DNA of 64,000 nucleotides from Pseudomonadota bacterium (GTDB lineage Bacteria > Pseudomonadota > Gammaproteobacteria > Steroidobacterales > SZUA-146), in NCBI GenBank assembly GCA_039028935.1, contig JBCCHD010000007.1, forward strand, positions 1 to 64,000, written 5' to 3'. Below, one piece after another: positions 28,418 through 37,723 of this stretch. Position 1 is the stretch's first letter. Every line of letters starts with the position of its first letter. The translations under genes and the position numbers were made by a program. The notes beneath the pieces are model-generated. The model was not told where the DNA came from. It made no database searches and saw only the letters and a program-made list of their open reading frames with translations.

Positions 28418-30187
28418 CTAGAATTCTTCGGTCACAATGTCGATGATACGCGACATGGTTGAACCAAAGGCACCGGAGTCGATTCGGCCAGGGTTTGAGC
28501 TTTGAGTGTTAAGCATGCCCACCACAACGTATGCGCCACGATCGTCGGATTCCAACAGCCAGCCCAGCGTTAGCACTACCAGGCCTTGAGGATCGCCGAG
28601 GCTGCCCCCTTTGAACCACACGCGCTCCCAATTTCGTCGCGCCTGCCAAGCGCCTGCGTTTGCGCCATAGGCCAAATCAACCATGCGAAATTCATCGCTC
28701 TTGTCGTTGTATTGCCGCATGCCAGCGATGACCCGGCAGACGTCCATTGGACTGGCTTGCCAGGTACCATCCACCAGCACTGAGCCGTTTGCTTGCGGAA
28801 AGGCCGTGACCGGTCCAAGTGGCACAAGCACGTTATTCATGTAATCCACCTGCGCTGATTCGGTGCCATTGGCGTAGGCGAGGGCGTCAACCTCCGGCAC
28901 GGTCCAATAGAGGTGGAAGGTTTCATTGATCGACAAAAAGGGACTCATCACGGAGGGCGTGGCATGGTTGAACGTAGACAATGACGCCTGGGCGGCAGTG
29001 CGGCCCACAAATTCGTGCAGATGATCGGTTGCCGTATTGTCACTGGTCCCCATCATCATATTGGCCATATCCGAAACTGAGAACAGAGCGCCGAGCGGCT
29101 CGTCATTTAAGGGTCCCGCGAACGGCACGATTTCATTGGCATCAAACACCATGTTCTGGTCAGGTGTAATGGTGCCGTCCTTGACCGCTTCAGCGGCCGC
29201 GCCCAATACCCATGCTTTAAAAATCGATCCTGTCGCACGCGGTGTATCCCGATTGATGCCGTATATCGGCGTACACACATTGTTGTCGATGCGTCCAACG
29301 AGTAAGGAGAGCTCTTCACCAAGTGATTCAGCCTGAGCACCCGCTTGGGCCAGCGTTAGGTTTTGGTCGCTAAGGAGTGTCGAGGATGGGTTTTGAGGAA
29401 AGTTCTGCACAAAAAAATACGTAATCTTGTTGTCGCTGAAGCGAATGCGAAGATCCACAAAGCCGGCTGTGCTGCCAGGGTTGGTAGGATCGCCGATCAC
29501 TACTTGGGCCTGACGAGCGGTGACATTGATCGCTTCGATCACACGCGCATTCGGAAAACTTGTGCGAAGCGTGTCAAAAAAGGACTGCAGGCTGGCAAAG
29601 TCAAAACCTGGCACGAATCGCGCTTCGATATCGGCAAGCGATGTGCTGGGTAAAGAAAGTTGCGCCATGATCCATTCAAACTGATCGCCCACTGCGTAGT
29701 CCGGAAAGTCCGTCACGCCATTGGTCTCGGGGAAGAGCGGCTGTATGGGCATCGTTCGAGCGGGGTTAATCGGGAAGTCGTCATCAACGTCAGGCGTACC
29801 GTCATTGTCGTCATCGGTATCGGCGTTGTTACCGATGCCGTCGTTATCGGAGTCTGAAACTTCATTGGGGTCGAATGGGAATGCGTCCTGATCGTCAGGC
29901 ACGCCATCGCCATCGGAGTCGGCTTTTGCGGCTGGCGGCAAGAACACGAAATCACCCAGGTCGTCATTGTTGAAGGGCGGTCGAGACGCAGTGCGACCGG
30001 TCGATGTTGCGCCCGCGCGTAATGTGGATGGATCCGTCTTTCGTGGACTTAATGTGTGCCGATATTCACTGCGATACAGGCGCGCTCCGTTTTCATAATC
30101 GGCTTGGTAGACTTCCGCCACCGCTGGCACCGCAATGGCGCCCATCCCCAGAACAATGCTTACCCACTGATTTTTCAAAATACGCAT
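28418..30187 (-). CDS. TSP3-repeat protein with class-A-beta-lactamase-like serine hydrolase domain
   Basis: 589 residues. Signal peptide 1-24. TSP3 Ca-binding loops lie at about 89-145 (DSDGDGVPDDQDAFPFDPN, DSDNDGIGNNADTDDDNDG). A domain at about 165-265 (FDFASLQSFFDTLRTSFP, VDLRIRFSDNKITYFF) resembles the NTF2-like domain before beta-lactamase folds in ORF12/LpqF-type proteins. A beta-lactamase2-like domain follows with SxxK as S321-IF-K324, SDN at 382-384 and KGG near 545. All three motifs are present, so it is probably an active serine hydrolase. Whether it is a lactamase, peptidase or esterase is unknown. The Ca-binding module in front is unusual. Confidence 0.85.
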   Translation of the reverse strand: MRILKNQWVSIVLGMGAIAVPAVAEVYQADYENGARLYRSEYRHTLSPRKTDPSTLRAGATSTGRTASRPPFNNDDLGDFVFLPPAAKADSDGDGVPDDQDAFPFDPNEVSDSDNDGIGNNADTDDDNDGTPDVDDDFPINPARTMPIQPLFPETNGVTDFPDYAVGDQFEWIMAQLSLPSTSLADIEARFVPGFDFASLQSFFDTLRTSFPNARVIEAINVTARQAQVVIGDPTNPGSTAGFVDLRIRFSDNKITYFFVQNFPQNPSSTLLSDQNLTLAQAGAQAESLGEELSLLVGRIDNNVCTPIYGINRDTPRATGSIFKAWVLGAAAEAVKDGTITPDQNMVFDANEIVPFAGPLNDEPLGALFSVSDMANMMMGTSDNTATDHLHEFVGRTAAQASLSTFNHATPSVMSPFLSINETFHLYWTVPEVDALAYANGTESAQVDYMNNVLVPLGPVTAFPQANGSVLVDGTWQASPMDVCRVIAGMRQYNDKSDEFRMVDLAYGANAGAWQARRNWERVWFKGGSLGDPQGLVVLTLGWLLESDDRGAYVVVGMLNTQSSNPGRIDSGAFGSTMSRIIDIVTEEF

Positions 30188-30479
30188 GACTCACCCCAAC
30201 GATCGCTATGTCACTGACCCGACGCCAGATTCGCGCCGTGTCTATAAAGGCGTAAGACCCTAAAAAATCGGTTCAAATCGAGGCCCTGCGTCGCCGCACA
30301 AACCGGCGTAGTGCCGTTGTGAATTGGCAAGGCAAACCTCATTTACTATTTATATATCAGTATCTTAGGTTTTGTTGAGCGGATATCGGACGGCCTTAAC
30401 ACCCGCTTCCCTCCTCGGGTGAGCAGGCCGCCGCCGCATCCCTGGTGGATCGACAAGATCACGGTCGATGAACGGTCGG
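30188..30479. other. Intergenic region without a gene
   Basis: 292 bases between the M20 gene stop and the start of the beta-lactamase-like gene. An AT-rich patch near 30339-30372 (TTACTATTTATATATCAG) may contain the promoter of the 30187 gene. Nothing else seen. Confidence 0.4.
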
Positions 30480-31802
30480 TCAGGACGTCGGCATAAGATC
30501 CATTAGGATGTGCACGGTGGCTTCTACGCCGCTTCGAACCGATGGCTCGGGTGATATTTTAAACAGCGGGCTGTGGTGGCTGGCGACTGGTGGACCGCCA
30601 TTTTTAGCCGCTTCAAAGTCCGCTCTCGGCGTGCCGCCCACGCTAAAGTACACGCTGGGAATGTAGGGGTCGGTGGTGAAAAATCCGAAATCCTCGGCGC
30701 CCATACCTCCCCCTTCTCGCGGTGCCAGCAGCATCTCTTCGCCCATCTGCTCAACGAGTACGCCGCGCACGTGACGCGCCATCGCTTTATCGTTGAAGGT
30801 CGGTGGATAGGAAAACTCACTCACCACCACATCGGGCAACTTGTCCTCGGGCATACCCGCCGTACGAGCAGTGCCTTTGGCAACGCGGACAATTGCGCTT
30901 AGCAACTGGTGACGCACGCGAGGATTGAGACTCCGCACAGTGAGCTGTAGGTCGGCGCGATTGGAGATGATGTTGTGTTTGGTGCCGGCGTGAAACGCGC
31001 CCACCGTGATCACCGCCGAATCGCGAGGCGCGATCTCACGGCTGACAATGGTTTGGAGATTCAGCACGATCTGCGATGCGATGACCACCGGGTCTTTGCC
31101 TTGGTGGGGAGAGGCGCCGTGCGCCCCGATACCGTGCACCGTAATGTCTACGGTGTCAGCACCGGCATACGGAGAGCCTTCGGATACGGTCACTTTACCC
31201 GCTTCTGAATTCGCATCCACGTGAAACGCCAACGCATAGTCCGGTTGGCCGAAACGGTCCCAGATATTGTCCGCCATCATAGCCGAGGCGCCGGGACCAC
31301 GTTCTTCGGCCGGTTGTCCGATTAGCATGAGTGTGCCAGACCACGCGTCTTTATTTTTGGCCATATAGCGTGCGGTGCCGACCAGCGCGGTGATGTGCAC
31401 ATCGTGACCGCAGGCATGCATGACGCCGACTTCATTACCGTCCCAATCAATTTGGGTCGCCGTGGACGCGTTGGGTAAACCAGAGGCTTCAACAACCGGG
31501 AGACCGTCCATGTCCGCTCGCACCATGACCATGGGCCCTTTGCCGTTTTTCATGATCGCAACGATGCCCGTGCCCCCAATGTTCTCGGCGACGGTGAAGC
31601 CCGCGCTACGCAGTTCTTTGGAGAGGCGCGCGGCGGTTTTATGCTCCATGAGTGAGAGTTCTGGGTTGCGATGGAAGTGATCCCAAAGTGCCGCAAGATG
31701 ATTGTCGTAGTCGCTGGCAATCGCCTGTGTGTAGTCGATGGCCTGCGCAGGCAGGGTGAGAACCGCAAATAAGGCGGCCAACGAACTCAGTAAACGTGGC
31801 AT
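30480..31802 (-). CDS. Exported M20 family amidohydrolase
   Basis: 440 residues. Signal peptide MPRLLSSLAALFAVLTLPAQA. The body is an M20D peptidase/amidohydrolase of the IAA-amino-acid hydrolase and hippurate hydrolase group: HRNPELSLMEHKTA, VRADMDGLPV, MHACGHDVHITALVG, IGQPAEERGPGA, GAHGASPHQGKDPV, and the C-terminal metal His in VASHHSPLFK. All metal ligands appear intact (two Zn or Mn). It would hydrolyse N-acyl or amide bonds in the periplasm. Usual length for the family. The downstream 280 bases hold nothing recognised. The substrate is unknown. Confidence 0.93.
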   Translation of the reverse strand: MPRLLSSLAALFAVLTLPAQAIDYTQAIASDYDNHLAALWDHFHRNPELSLMEHKTAARLSKELRSAGFTVAENIGGTGIVAIMKNGKGPMVMVRADMDGLPVVEASGLPNASTATQIDWDGNEVGVMHACGHDVHITALVGTARYMAKNKDAWSGTLMLIGQPAEERGPGASAMMADNIWDRFGQPDYALAFHVDANSEAGKVTVSEGSPYAGADTVDITVHGIGAHGASPHQGKDPVVIASQIVLNLQTIVSREIAPRDSAVITVGAFHAGTKHNIISNRADLQLTVRSLNPRVRHQLLSAIVRVAKGTARTAGMPEDKLPDVVVSEFSYPPTFNDKAMARHVRGVLVEQMGEEMLLAPREGGGMGAEDFGFFTTDPYIPSVYFSVGGTPRADFEAAKNGGPPVASHHSPLFKISPEPSVRSGVEATVHILMDLMPTS

Positions 31803-31832
31803 GGTGTTAGATCCTTAGAAGCGCATAGAACG

Positions 31833-31863
31833 AAAAAAGCCCGCATCATCGAAGACGCGGGCT
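31833..31863 (-). terminator. Terminator of the PEP-CTERM gene at 32006
   Basis: Stem AGCCCGC (31838-31844) with GCGGGCT (31857-31863) and on the minus strand a run of six T (31838-31833). It separates the PEP-CTERM gene from the M20 gene. Confidence 0.75.
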
Positions 31864-32005
31864 CTAGATTAGCACGTCTGAGCGCGGCCGCCGCAACCCC
31901 CTAAGAGCGCGGATGGCGGGCATCGTCTCGTCGTCAAAGTGGGGCGAAAACGGATTCTTCAGCCCGCCACACCAGGCGATGTGCGTTGATTAGCGTGCCG
32001 AATGG

Positions 32006-32788
32006 TTACCGGCGGCGAGTCGTTCCGATCAGCCCCAGGCCAAGCCCCATCAGCAGCAGAATCGATGGCTCGCTGACACTCATTACGTCGCCGTTGATAA
32101 TGAGGTTTCGAAACGCGAAGGCCTCGCTACCGCCATTGGCTGACGCGGTTAGAAAAATCGACAGCGATGAGCCCGTGCCATCGATCAGACCAGAGAAATT
32201 AAGGAACGCGTTGCTCAACGACAGACCTTCAACAGTAAGCGGGTCATTGAGCGTAAAGGTATCGCCGTCTTCGAGCGTGTAGTCTTGGCTCAAGGCCTCA
32301 TCGGTAATGCCCTCAAACAACATGATTTCGGCACCGCCATCGATGGAGTAACTCCAACTGAAAAAGTCAGAGTTTTCAAAATCGCCCATAGCGGCCATGT
32401 CGATCGACATCGACAGATTGCCGGCACCATTGATGTCAAACACCCATTCGGCAGTGACCGGCGCGTTGTTGTCCGAATTGACGGTATCCACCACACCAAA
32501 AAACGTGTCCATGTCATCCGCGCCGATAATGCCCTGTGTGTCGGGTGGGAACGAGCCATTGCTATCGTCGACGACGGCAAACGGAATGGACGCTGAGACG
32601 CCGCGTTGATAAATCTGGAAACCATCGCCGGCTGAGCCAAAGGCGTCGGTCCATGGGTTGTTGTATTCAGTCAGGTTCTGGCTGCCGCTGTTAACTAAGT
32701 CAAATGCGATAATGTCGGCGTTGGTGGTGCCAAGTGCTGATGCGGCAAGTGCCACAAGACCGGCGCGGACGAATGTCTGAACAGGCAT
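32006..32788 (-). CDS. PEP-CTERM sorted secreted protein
   Basis: 260 residues from ATG 32788, chosen for AAGGA upstream and a clean signal peptide (MPVQTFVRAGLVALAASALG). The mature part is acidic and beta-rich (NLSMSIDMAAMGDFENSDFFSW, FLNFSGLIDGTGSSLSIFL), a composition shared by many exosortase targets. The C-terminus is SEPSILLLMGLGLGLIG followed by TTRRR, a standard PEP-CTERM signal read by exosortase A. No exosortase gene is in this window, so it must be elsewhere. Likely exported and linked to extracellular polysaccharide. Specific function unknown. Confidence 0.88.
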   Translation of the reverse strand: MPVQTFVRAGLVALAASALGTTNADIIAFDLVNSGSQNLTEYNNPWTDAFGSAGDGFQIYQRGVSASIPFAVVDDSNGSFPPDTQGIIGADDMDTFFGVVDTVNSDNNAPVTAEWVFDINGAGNLSMSIDMAAMGDFENSDFFSWSYSIDGGAEIMLFEGITDEALSQDYTLEDGDTFTLNDPLTVEGLSLSNAFLNFSGLIDGTGSSLSIFLTASANGGSEAFAFRNLIINGDVMSVSEPSILLLMGLGLGLIGTTRRR

Positions 32789-33053
32789 GATGGAATCCTT
32801 AATCATTGAGTGCGAATCGGTGTCGATGAGGCGCGGACACGGGCCGCTGCCGTTTGACTTAATCTATTCAACAATTGTGCCAATCAGATATTCCTAACCT
32901 ATTCAGTACACTAGTCAATCTGACGTGCGGGGCGCCGGGGAAAATGTAAAAGCAATCGACAAATTACGGGCTTGTATTTGTGCGTGAGAGGCGAATTGGT
33001 GATGGCGCTCTTCGATCGACTGGGCGAGCGAGCGGCCACGCGCGCGAGCGGTT

Positions 33054-33803
33054 CTACCGGCGTCGCCGTCTGCGTAAGTGCCGAGTCTTATATAAGCTAT
33101 AAAACACGGCAAGCGGCCAGCAAAAAAACAGCAACAGGAAAAACAAAAGAAAGGAGAACGGGCGTTCGCCTCGTCGTATGGGCATGCCGTAGCGACGGCT
33201 GGCGGGCTCGTAGCCCCGCAGCTCCGCGATGGCCGCTTGTTTGAGCAGATTGAGCTGTCCGCTGGCGACGGGGGCTGAGCAATAGCTGCACCGCGGTATG
33301 TCCTCATCCGCCAGCGATACGCGAAGACCCACCGGTGCACCGCACGACTCGCAGGCGTCGACCATGACGTATTCGTCGTCAAGTCGACCGTCGGTAATCG
33401 TGTCGGTCTTTTTGTTCCACACGTAAAACCCCAACCCACGGGTGTTCAGCAACGTGACGGCTCGTTTGAGTTGTTCGCGTGTGATGTCGCTGTTATCAAT
33501 CAGCTCGGCTACTTTGATCGATGTGTTGCGATACAGGATGCGCCAAACCGATAACGTGCGCTTTTCGACTTGCCGCACGCGTGCACCGATAAACCAAATT
33601 AAAACCGGCGCGATAAACAGAGTAAACGAAAGCGGATGTGTCCGGCCTAGGCTTAGTGCATCGGTAAGGACCAGCACCAAGGCCACGAACGAACCGATCG
33701 CACCGATCCGAATAAACCAGTCGTCGATGTGGAAAAAATTGTAGTTTGAATCCGGGGCGGTCACTGCCGTTCCATTTGTCGTGCCGATCAACACAGCATA
33801 CAC
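33054..33803 (-). CDS. Membrane protein with HTH-like region and zinc ribbon
   Basis: Up to 249 residues from GTG 33803; GTG 33764, with GGA upstream, is another possible start. Two hydrophobic segments lie at about 33-50 and 58-72. A region at about 90-145 (TSIKVAELIDNSDITREQLKRAVTLLNTRG) looks like a winged-helix fold. A CxxC...CxxC ribbon follows (CESCGAPVG at about 151 and CSYCSAPV at about 170). A third hydrophobic segment near the C-terminus (FSFLLFFLLLFFCWPLAVFYSLY) ends in a run of seven Arg/Leu/His residues. No family recognised. Divergent from the CadC-like regulator. Confidence 0.6.
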   Translation of the reverse strand: MYAVLIGTTNGTAVTAPDSNYNFFHIDDWFIRIGAIGSFVALVLVLTDALSLGRTHPLSFTLFIAPVLIWFIGARVRQVEKRTLSVWRILYRNTSIKVAELIDNSDITREQLKRAVTLLNTRGLGFYVWNKKTDTITDGRLDDEYVMVDACESCGAPVGLRVSLADEDIPRCSYCSAPVASGQLNLLKQAAIAELRGYEPASRRYGMPIRRGERPFSFLLFFLLLFFCWPLAVFYSLYKTRHLRRRRRR

Positions 33804-34070
33804 GGGATGATCGGATGGCCAAACACTTTACAGTGGTCAAGTTGTTGAATTAACAATTTATATTCGACCGCGTTAAGCGGATCTGTGACGGCAAGGCCTC
33901 CACGTATTACGTCAACTTCACCCGTGTGACGCGCAAACAGGCTACACTCTTTCCAGTGCGCAGTGTGTCTGAAGCACGCGATCGAGGCGCATGGCAAGCC
34001 GCTCGGTATTGGACGCCAACGCGATTTGACAACGGCCAACTTTAACAGACCGCGCTAATCAAAAGAGCTG

Positions 34071-35207
34071 ATGGACACGACCATGACACAACAACACTTC
34101 GAGCAATACGTTTTCGACCGTCAGTCTTTCACGCTCACGCGCGCGGGCCAACCCGTTGAGCTGCGCCCAAAGACCATCGAATTGCTAAGCGTGCTCATTG
34201 AAAACCGGCGTCGAGTGATGAGCAAGCAGGCACTCATTCGCTGCCTCTGGCATACCGAGCATGTCACCGATCAAAGTGTGTTTCAGGCCATGAGCGAACT
34301 CCGCGCCGCACTCAAACCGCTCGACGCCATTCGCACGTTTCCCAATCGTGGCTATCGATGGGTGCTCCCAATTGAGACCGTTTCTTCCAAGGCGGCCACC
34401 CGAACTGGCCGTCGACCAACATGGTGGGCGGCGGCGGCAGTTGTGCTGGTTATGGGCGCCGTGGCCGCTTGGGTTCGTCCGATAGCGACCCACCACGCTG
34501 GCACGCCAAGCGTCTCGGCTCACACGTTACCGGCGCTTGCCGCCTTCAGTGAAGGCGCGGCGGCACTCCAGCGTGGTGATACGGCTCGAGCCCGGGCACT
34601 ACTAACAATGAGTGTTGATGAGCGCCCTGATTTTGCTGAGGCGAGGCTTCTGCTAGCGGAAGCTACGCTGGCACATGGCGATGCGTTACAGGCCCGCCAG
34701 CAGGCTGGCAATGTGCTCAACGGTTTATCAAATGCCGATGTCTATGCACTGGTCACCGCCATGGATTTGATCAGTCGAGCGGATCAGCAACTTGGTCAGC
34801 TTCATTCGGCGCTCGAGTGGGCGGTGCGCGCGGCCGACCAAGCACAAGTGAATGGATATGAATGCACCGCGGCAGATCTGCAGGATCGAGTGCGCTTGCT
34901 CGTGCACGATCAAACCGAACGCGAGGCGCAGGCCAGTCCAGTATTGACCTCACCGTTGGCGCTTGCCTTCCTCCATCGCTGGCAGGAAACCGACGAGTCG
35001 ACCGACACCCCTGAGCGGGACCCATTGTGGTCAGATGCTCGCGACACGCCGCATGAGTCGCTGGCCCAATTCTCTGAGCTGCCGTCGGCCAAGCGACCGG
35101 CGCACTGTGACCGTTATCGCGGCGAAACCAGTGACGTGGGGGCTCAGCCCACATCCATCACAGTGCTGCAGGCAGACTTGGCCCCCTATCCACGCCCTGT
35201 TGGTTAG
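34071..35207 (+). CDS. CadC-like membrane transcription regulator
   Basis: 378 residues. N-terminal OmpR-type winged helix, about 8-103 (LRPKTIELLSVLIENRRRV, VFQAMSELRAALKP, RTFPNRGYRWVLP), lacking a receiver domain. One TM helix at about 121-138 (WWAAAAVVLVMGAVAAWV). Residues 145-378 are periplasmic and helical, with TPR-like character in the first part (SEGAAALQRGDTARARALL, ARLLLAEATLAHGDALQAR). This is the layout of CadC/ToxR one-component regulators, which sense a periplasmic signal and bind DNA from the membrane. Signal and targets unknown; the divergent zinc-ribbon membrane gene is a candidate. ATG 34083 is an alternative start. Confidence 0.85.
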   Translation: MDTTMTQQHFEQYVFDRQSFTLTRAGQPVELRPKTIELLSVLIENRRRVMSKQALIRCLWHTEHVTDQSVFQAMSELRAALKPLDAIRTFPNRGYRWVLPIETVSSKAATRTGRRPTWWAAAAVVLVMGAVAAWVRPIATHHAGTPSVSAHTLPALAAFSEGAAALQRGDTARARALLTMSVDERPDFAEARLLLAEATLAHGDALQARQQAGNVLNGLSNADVYALVTAMDLISRADQQLGQLHSALEWAVRAADQAQVNGYECTAADLQDRVRLLVHDQTEREAQASPVLTSPLALAFLHRWQETDESTDTPERDPLWSDARDTPHESLAQFSELPSAKRPAHCDRYRGETSDVGAQPTSITVLQADLAPYPRPVG

Positions 35208-35403
35208 TGTCATCGGGCGCTTTGCCTGTCTCGGTGTGTCTCGCCGGGCAGATCGCCACGGGACCGGCTTCGGGTTCAAGACCGATCGATTAACCTAAGC
35301 GACTGATTTGAGATCATTTTAGGTCGACTTACGCCAGAAAACCCGTTTTTTTGCTGGCGTTTCGCGTCTACTTCGTTGTTCAACCAACGGAGGTAACCCC
35401 ATC

Positions 35404-36111
35404 ATGTATCGATCCTTTTTTTTCGTGCTCGCGCTCGTGCTGTGTAGCACGCCAACCACCGCGTCCGATGCGATTCGAGCCGCCGTCGAAAAACGCCAGC
35501 CCAATGCGCAGGATGTCACCATTCGCCCGACGCCCATACCTGGCGTGAGTGAAGTGAGTATCGGTATGCAGGTGCTGTATATGTCCGAAGACGGTGCGTT
35601 CGCGTTAGCGGGACCTTTGTTGTCGCTGGCCGATGGTGCGAATCTCACTGAACAACGACTGGCGCAGGCGCGCCAAGCAGCGCTCGATCGCAGCACAGTA
35701 TCGATGTTTCATTATCCCGCTGACACGCCGAAACACTCGGTAACCGTCTTTACCGACATCGACTGCCCGCACTGTCGCCGCTTTCACAATGAAGTGCCCG
35801 CCATGCAGGCGGCCGGTATCGACATTCGATATGTGTTGTTGCCTCGAGCGGGTAAGGGTTCAGCGTCCTATCAAAAGAGCATTAATGCGGCCTGCGCTGC
35901 CGACCCTGAAGCGAGTATTACGCGCGCCATGACCGGCAAGCAGCCAGCTGAGGCGACATGTTCACACCCCATTGATGGGCACTTGGCGTTGTCACGTGCA
36001 CTGAATGTCAGCAGCACGCCGAGTATTGTTATGGATGACGGACAGCTTATTTTGGGTTATCACAACGCCGAACGCTTGCTTAAGGTCATTGCTCAACGCA
36101 AGGTGAAATGA
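35404..36111 (+). CDS. dsbC: Thiol:disulfide interchange protein DsbC
   Basis: 235 residues. Ribosome site GGAGG 9 bases before ATG. Signal peptide MYRSFFFVLALVLCSTPTTA. N-terminal dimerisation domain about 22-85 (IRAAVEKRQPNAQDVTIRPT), linker helix, then a thioredoxin fold with active site C121-PH-C124 (FTDIDCPHCRRFHNE), a second Cys pair (AAC and ATC), and cis-Pro in SSTPSIVM. Periplasmic isomerase that reshuffles wrong disulfides, kept reduced by DsbD (not in this window). Usual length for DsbC. Convergent with ada. Confidence 0.95.
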   Translation: MYRSFFFVLALVLCSTPTTASDAIRAAVEKRQPNAQDVTIRPTPIPGVSEVSIGMQVLYMSEDGAFALAGPLLSLADGANLTEQRLAQARQAALDRSTVSMFHYPADTPKHSVTVFTDIDCPHCRRFHNEVPAMQAAGIDIRYVLLPRAGKGSASYQKSINAACAADPEASITRAMTGKQPAEATCSHPIDGHLALSRALNVSSTPSIVMDDGQLILGYHNAERLLKVIAQRKVK

Positions 36112-36149
36112 CGCGACCGGGCCGATTGTCCAACCAGTCTGCCAGTTTT

Positions 36150-37208
36150 TTATGCGCGTTCGTGCGCGTAGTGGCGCTCGAGCTCGATGAGTTTTTGCTT
36201 GCGCCACAGCCCGCCGCCATAGCCGGTGAGCGAACCGTCGGCACCGATAACCCGGTGGCATGGGATGAGCAGTGAGATTTGATTGGCGCCATTTGCCCGC
36301 GCGACTGCGCGCACGGCATTGGGATTGCCGATTCCGGCCGCGAGCTGGCCGTAGCTGCGTGTCTCGCCGGCTGGAATCGCGCGCAGCGCATCCCACACGC
36401 TGCGTGTGAACGCGCTGCCGTGGTATGCCAAACGCACCGAAAACTCAGCGCTTCGCTTGTCAAAGTAATGACCAAGCTGGCGCTCAACCTCATCGGTCAG
36501 CGCAAAGCGACCGATACCCAATTGGCCTTTGACTTTTTTACTCAGTTTGCCGAGTTCGGTTGGGAGCGCTTTGCGATCAACAAACTCTAACAAGTGGAGC
36601 GCCTGTCTATCGCATACTGCAATCATCGGGCCGAGCGGCGAGTCCAGCCAATCCGCCCGAAGCGCGCTGCCGCTGAGGTCAGACGGTGCGTGACCAAGCA
36701 GTCGTGTAAAGGCCGCGCGAAAAGCGCTTGACGATTCGAACCCGGCCGAGAGCTGTGCGTCCGTCACGCTACCGCCCGTGCTTAAGGTGTCAAAACCTTC
36801 GCGCAGTCGTGTGTGACGCGCGAGTTCTAAAAAGGTCATGCCAAAATATCGCTTAAACAGGCGGCGCACTGTGGAGGGATCGAATCCCATCGTTTGTATA
36901 TCGCGCTCTTTAAATCGTCGCGCCGGTTCGGCTTTGAGCGCGGCGAGCAGCGTGTCGATGGCGGGCTCTTGCGCGGCCTCGTGTCCCAGCGGCAGGCAAC
37001 GCTTACAGGGGCGAAAACCGGCTTGCACACACGCGGTGGGGCTCTCATAAAACGTGCAGTTGACCGAGTGTGGTTTGCGCGCGGCACAGGTGAGCCGACA
37101 AAAAATACCGGTGGTGGTCACCCCCACAAACGCGACGCCCTCATAGCGCGTGTCGCGCTTAATGAGCGCCTGGTAGAGCGTATCGTGATCGGGAAGTTCA
37201 AACAGCAT
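36150..37208 (-). CDS. ada: Ada: bifunctional DNA alkylation repair methyltransferase and regulator
   Basis: 352 residues from ATG 37208; the frame allows nine more residues. Zn-binding phosphotriester repair domain with all four Cys: C37, C41, C68, C71 (FCRLTCAARKP, RPCKRC). AraC-type helix-turn-helix domain about 85-185. O6-methylguanine methyltransferase domain about 195-350 with acceptor C317 in PCHRVIG and the SYGQLA and GGLWRK segments. It removes methyl groups from O6-MeG and phosphotriesters and, when methylated at the N-domain Cys, activates the adaptive response. All functional residues are present. No alkB or alkA gene is adjacent. Confidence 0.95.
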   Translation of the reverse strand: MLFELPDHDTLYQALIKRDTRYEGVAFVGVTTTGIFCRLTCAARKPHSVNCTFYESPTACVQAGFRPCKRCLPLGHEAAQEPAIDTLLAALKAEPARRFKERDIQTMGFDPSTVRRLFKRYFGMTFLELARHTRLREGFDTLSTGGSVTDAQLSAGFESSSAFRAAFTRLLGHAPSDLSGSALRADWLDSPLGPMIAVCDRQALHLLEFVDRKALPTELGKLSKKVKGQLGIGRFALTDEVERQLGHYFDKRSAEFSVRLAYHGSAFTRSVWDALRAIPAGETRSYGQLAAGIGNPNAVRAVARANGANQISLLIPCHRVIGADGSLTGYGGGLWRKQKLIELERHYAHERA

Positions 37209-37600
37209 GCGAACAGTATAGAAGGAATGAGCCACACGGATCGTCGATTTTCGAGCAAGTAATTCGATGATGTTGACGTACGCGACGGTCTTTTGTCATC
37301 GCATTGGCGAGCGTGTTTCGGTTTTTAACGAGAACGAGGTCAGCGTGTGGTGGCCACTTCTGCATGCGCGCACTTCGCGTCGTGGTAAACGATGCGTTCT
37401 GACCGTCTCTCACATCGGTTGCGCGCCGGGGGGGGGTCTCGGCGCCACCGCCCGGCAACACCAAACCGCAGGGCATGCTGGCAGAGAAATTAACATAATG
37501 ACAAGGCAGCGCCGGGCGAATCCACAGGCGAGGCCAATCGGCGGGCATAGCGCGGTGAATGTGTTTGCACTGGCCGCTCGGTGACGGTTGTGAACACTAT
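37209..37600. other. Intergenic region without a recognised gene
   Basis: About 390 bases upstream of ada and before the Fur-like promoter. Open frames on both strands give basic, Arg-rich translations without domains. The ada promoter must lie here, but I see no clear box. Confidence 0.5.
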
Positions 37601-37603
37601 GTG

Positions 37604-37646
37604 AATGCGAATTATTCTTGTTAACGCATCACTGCACCGGTATGCT
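37604..37646 (+). promoter_or_regulatory. Fur-box-like operator and promoter of the 37724 gene
   Basis: AATGCGAATTATTCTTGTT at 37604-37622 fits a Fur-box pattern (15 of 19 with AATGATAATTATTCTCATT) and has the inverted core GAAT-T-ATTC. It overlaps a -35 box TTGTTA (37618-37623) that is 17 bases from a -10 TATGCT (37641-37646). A 10-base palindrome TGTGATCACA (37648-37657) follows the -10. Binding by Fur would block the promoter when iron is plentiful. Confidence 0.6.
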
Positions 37647-37723
37647 CTGTGATCACAACACGGGTCCCATCGCCGTTACAACTATATAAAGAGGCGTGGG
37701 AATAAAAAGAGAGGTACCCATCC

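Noticed and set aside
32915-33439. 174-residue frame overlapping the zinc-ribbon membrane gene
   Set aside because: Low-complexity Arg/Ser/Cys-rich translation; the alternative frame has membrane segments and a Cys ribbon.
35331-35360. Hairpin ACGCCAG...CTGGCGT before dsbC
   Set aside because: The T run lies inside the loop rather than after the stem; too weak to call a terminator, although attenuation cannot be excluded.
37648-37657. TGTGATCACA as a CRP site
   Set aside because: It lacks the six-base spacer of a CRP site; it is a plain 10-bp palindrome.
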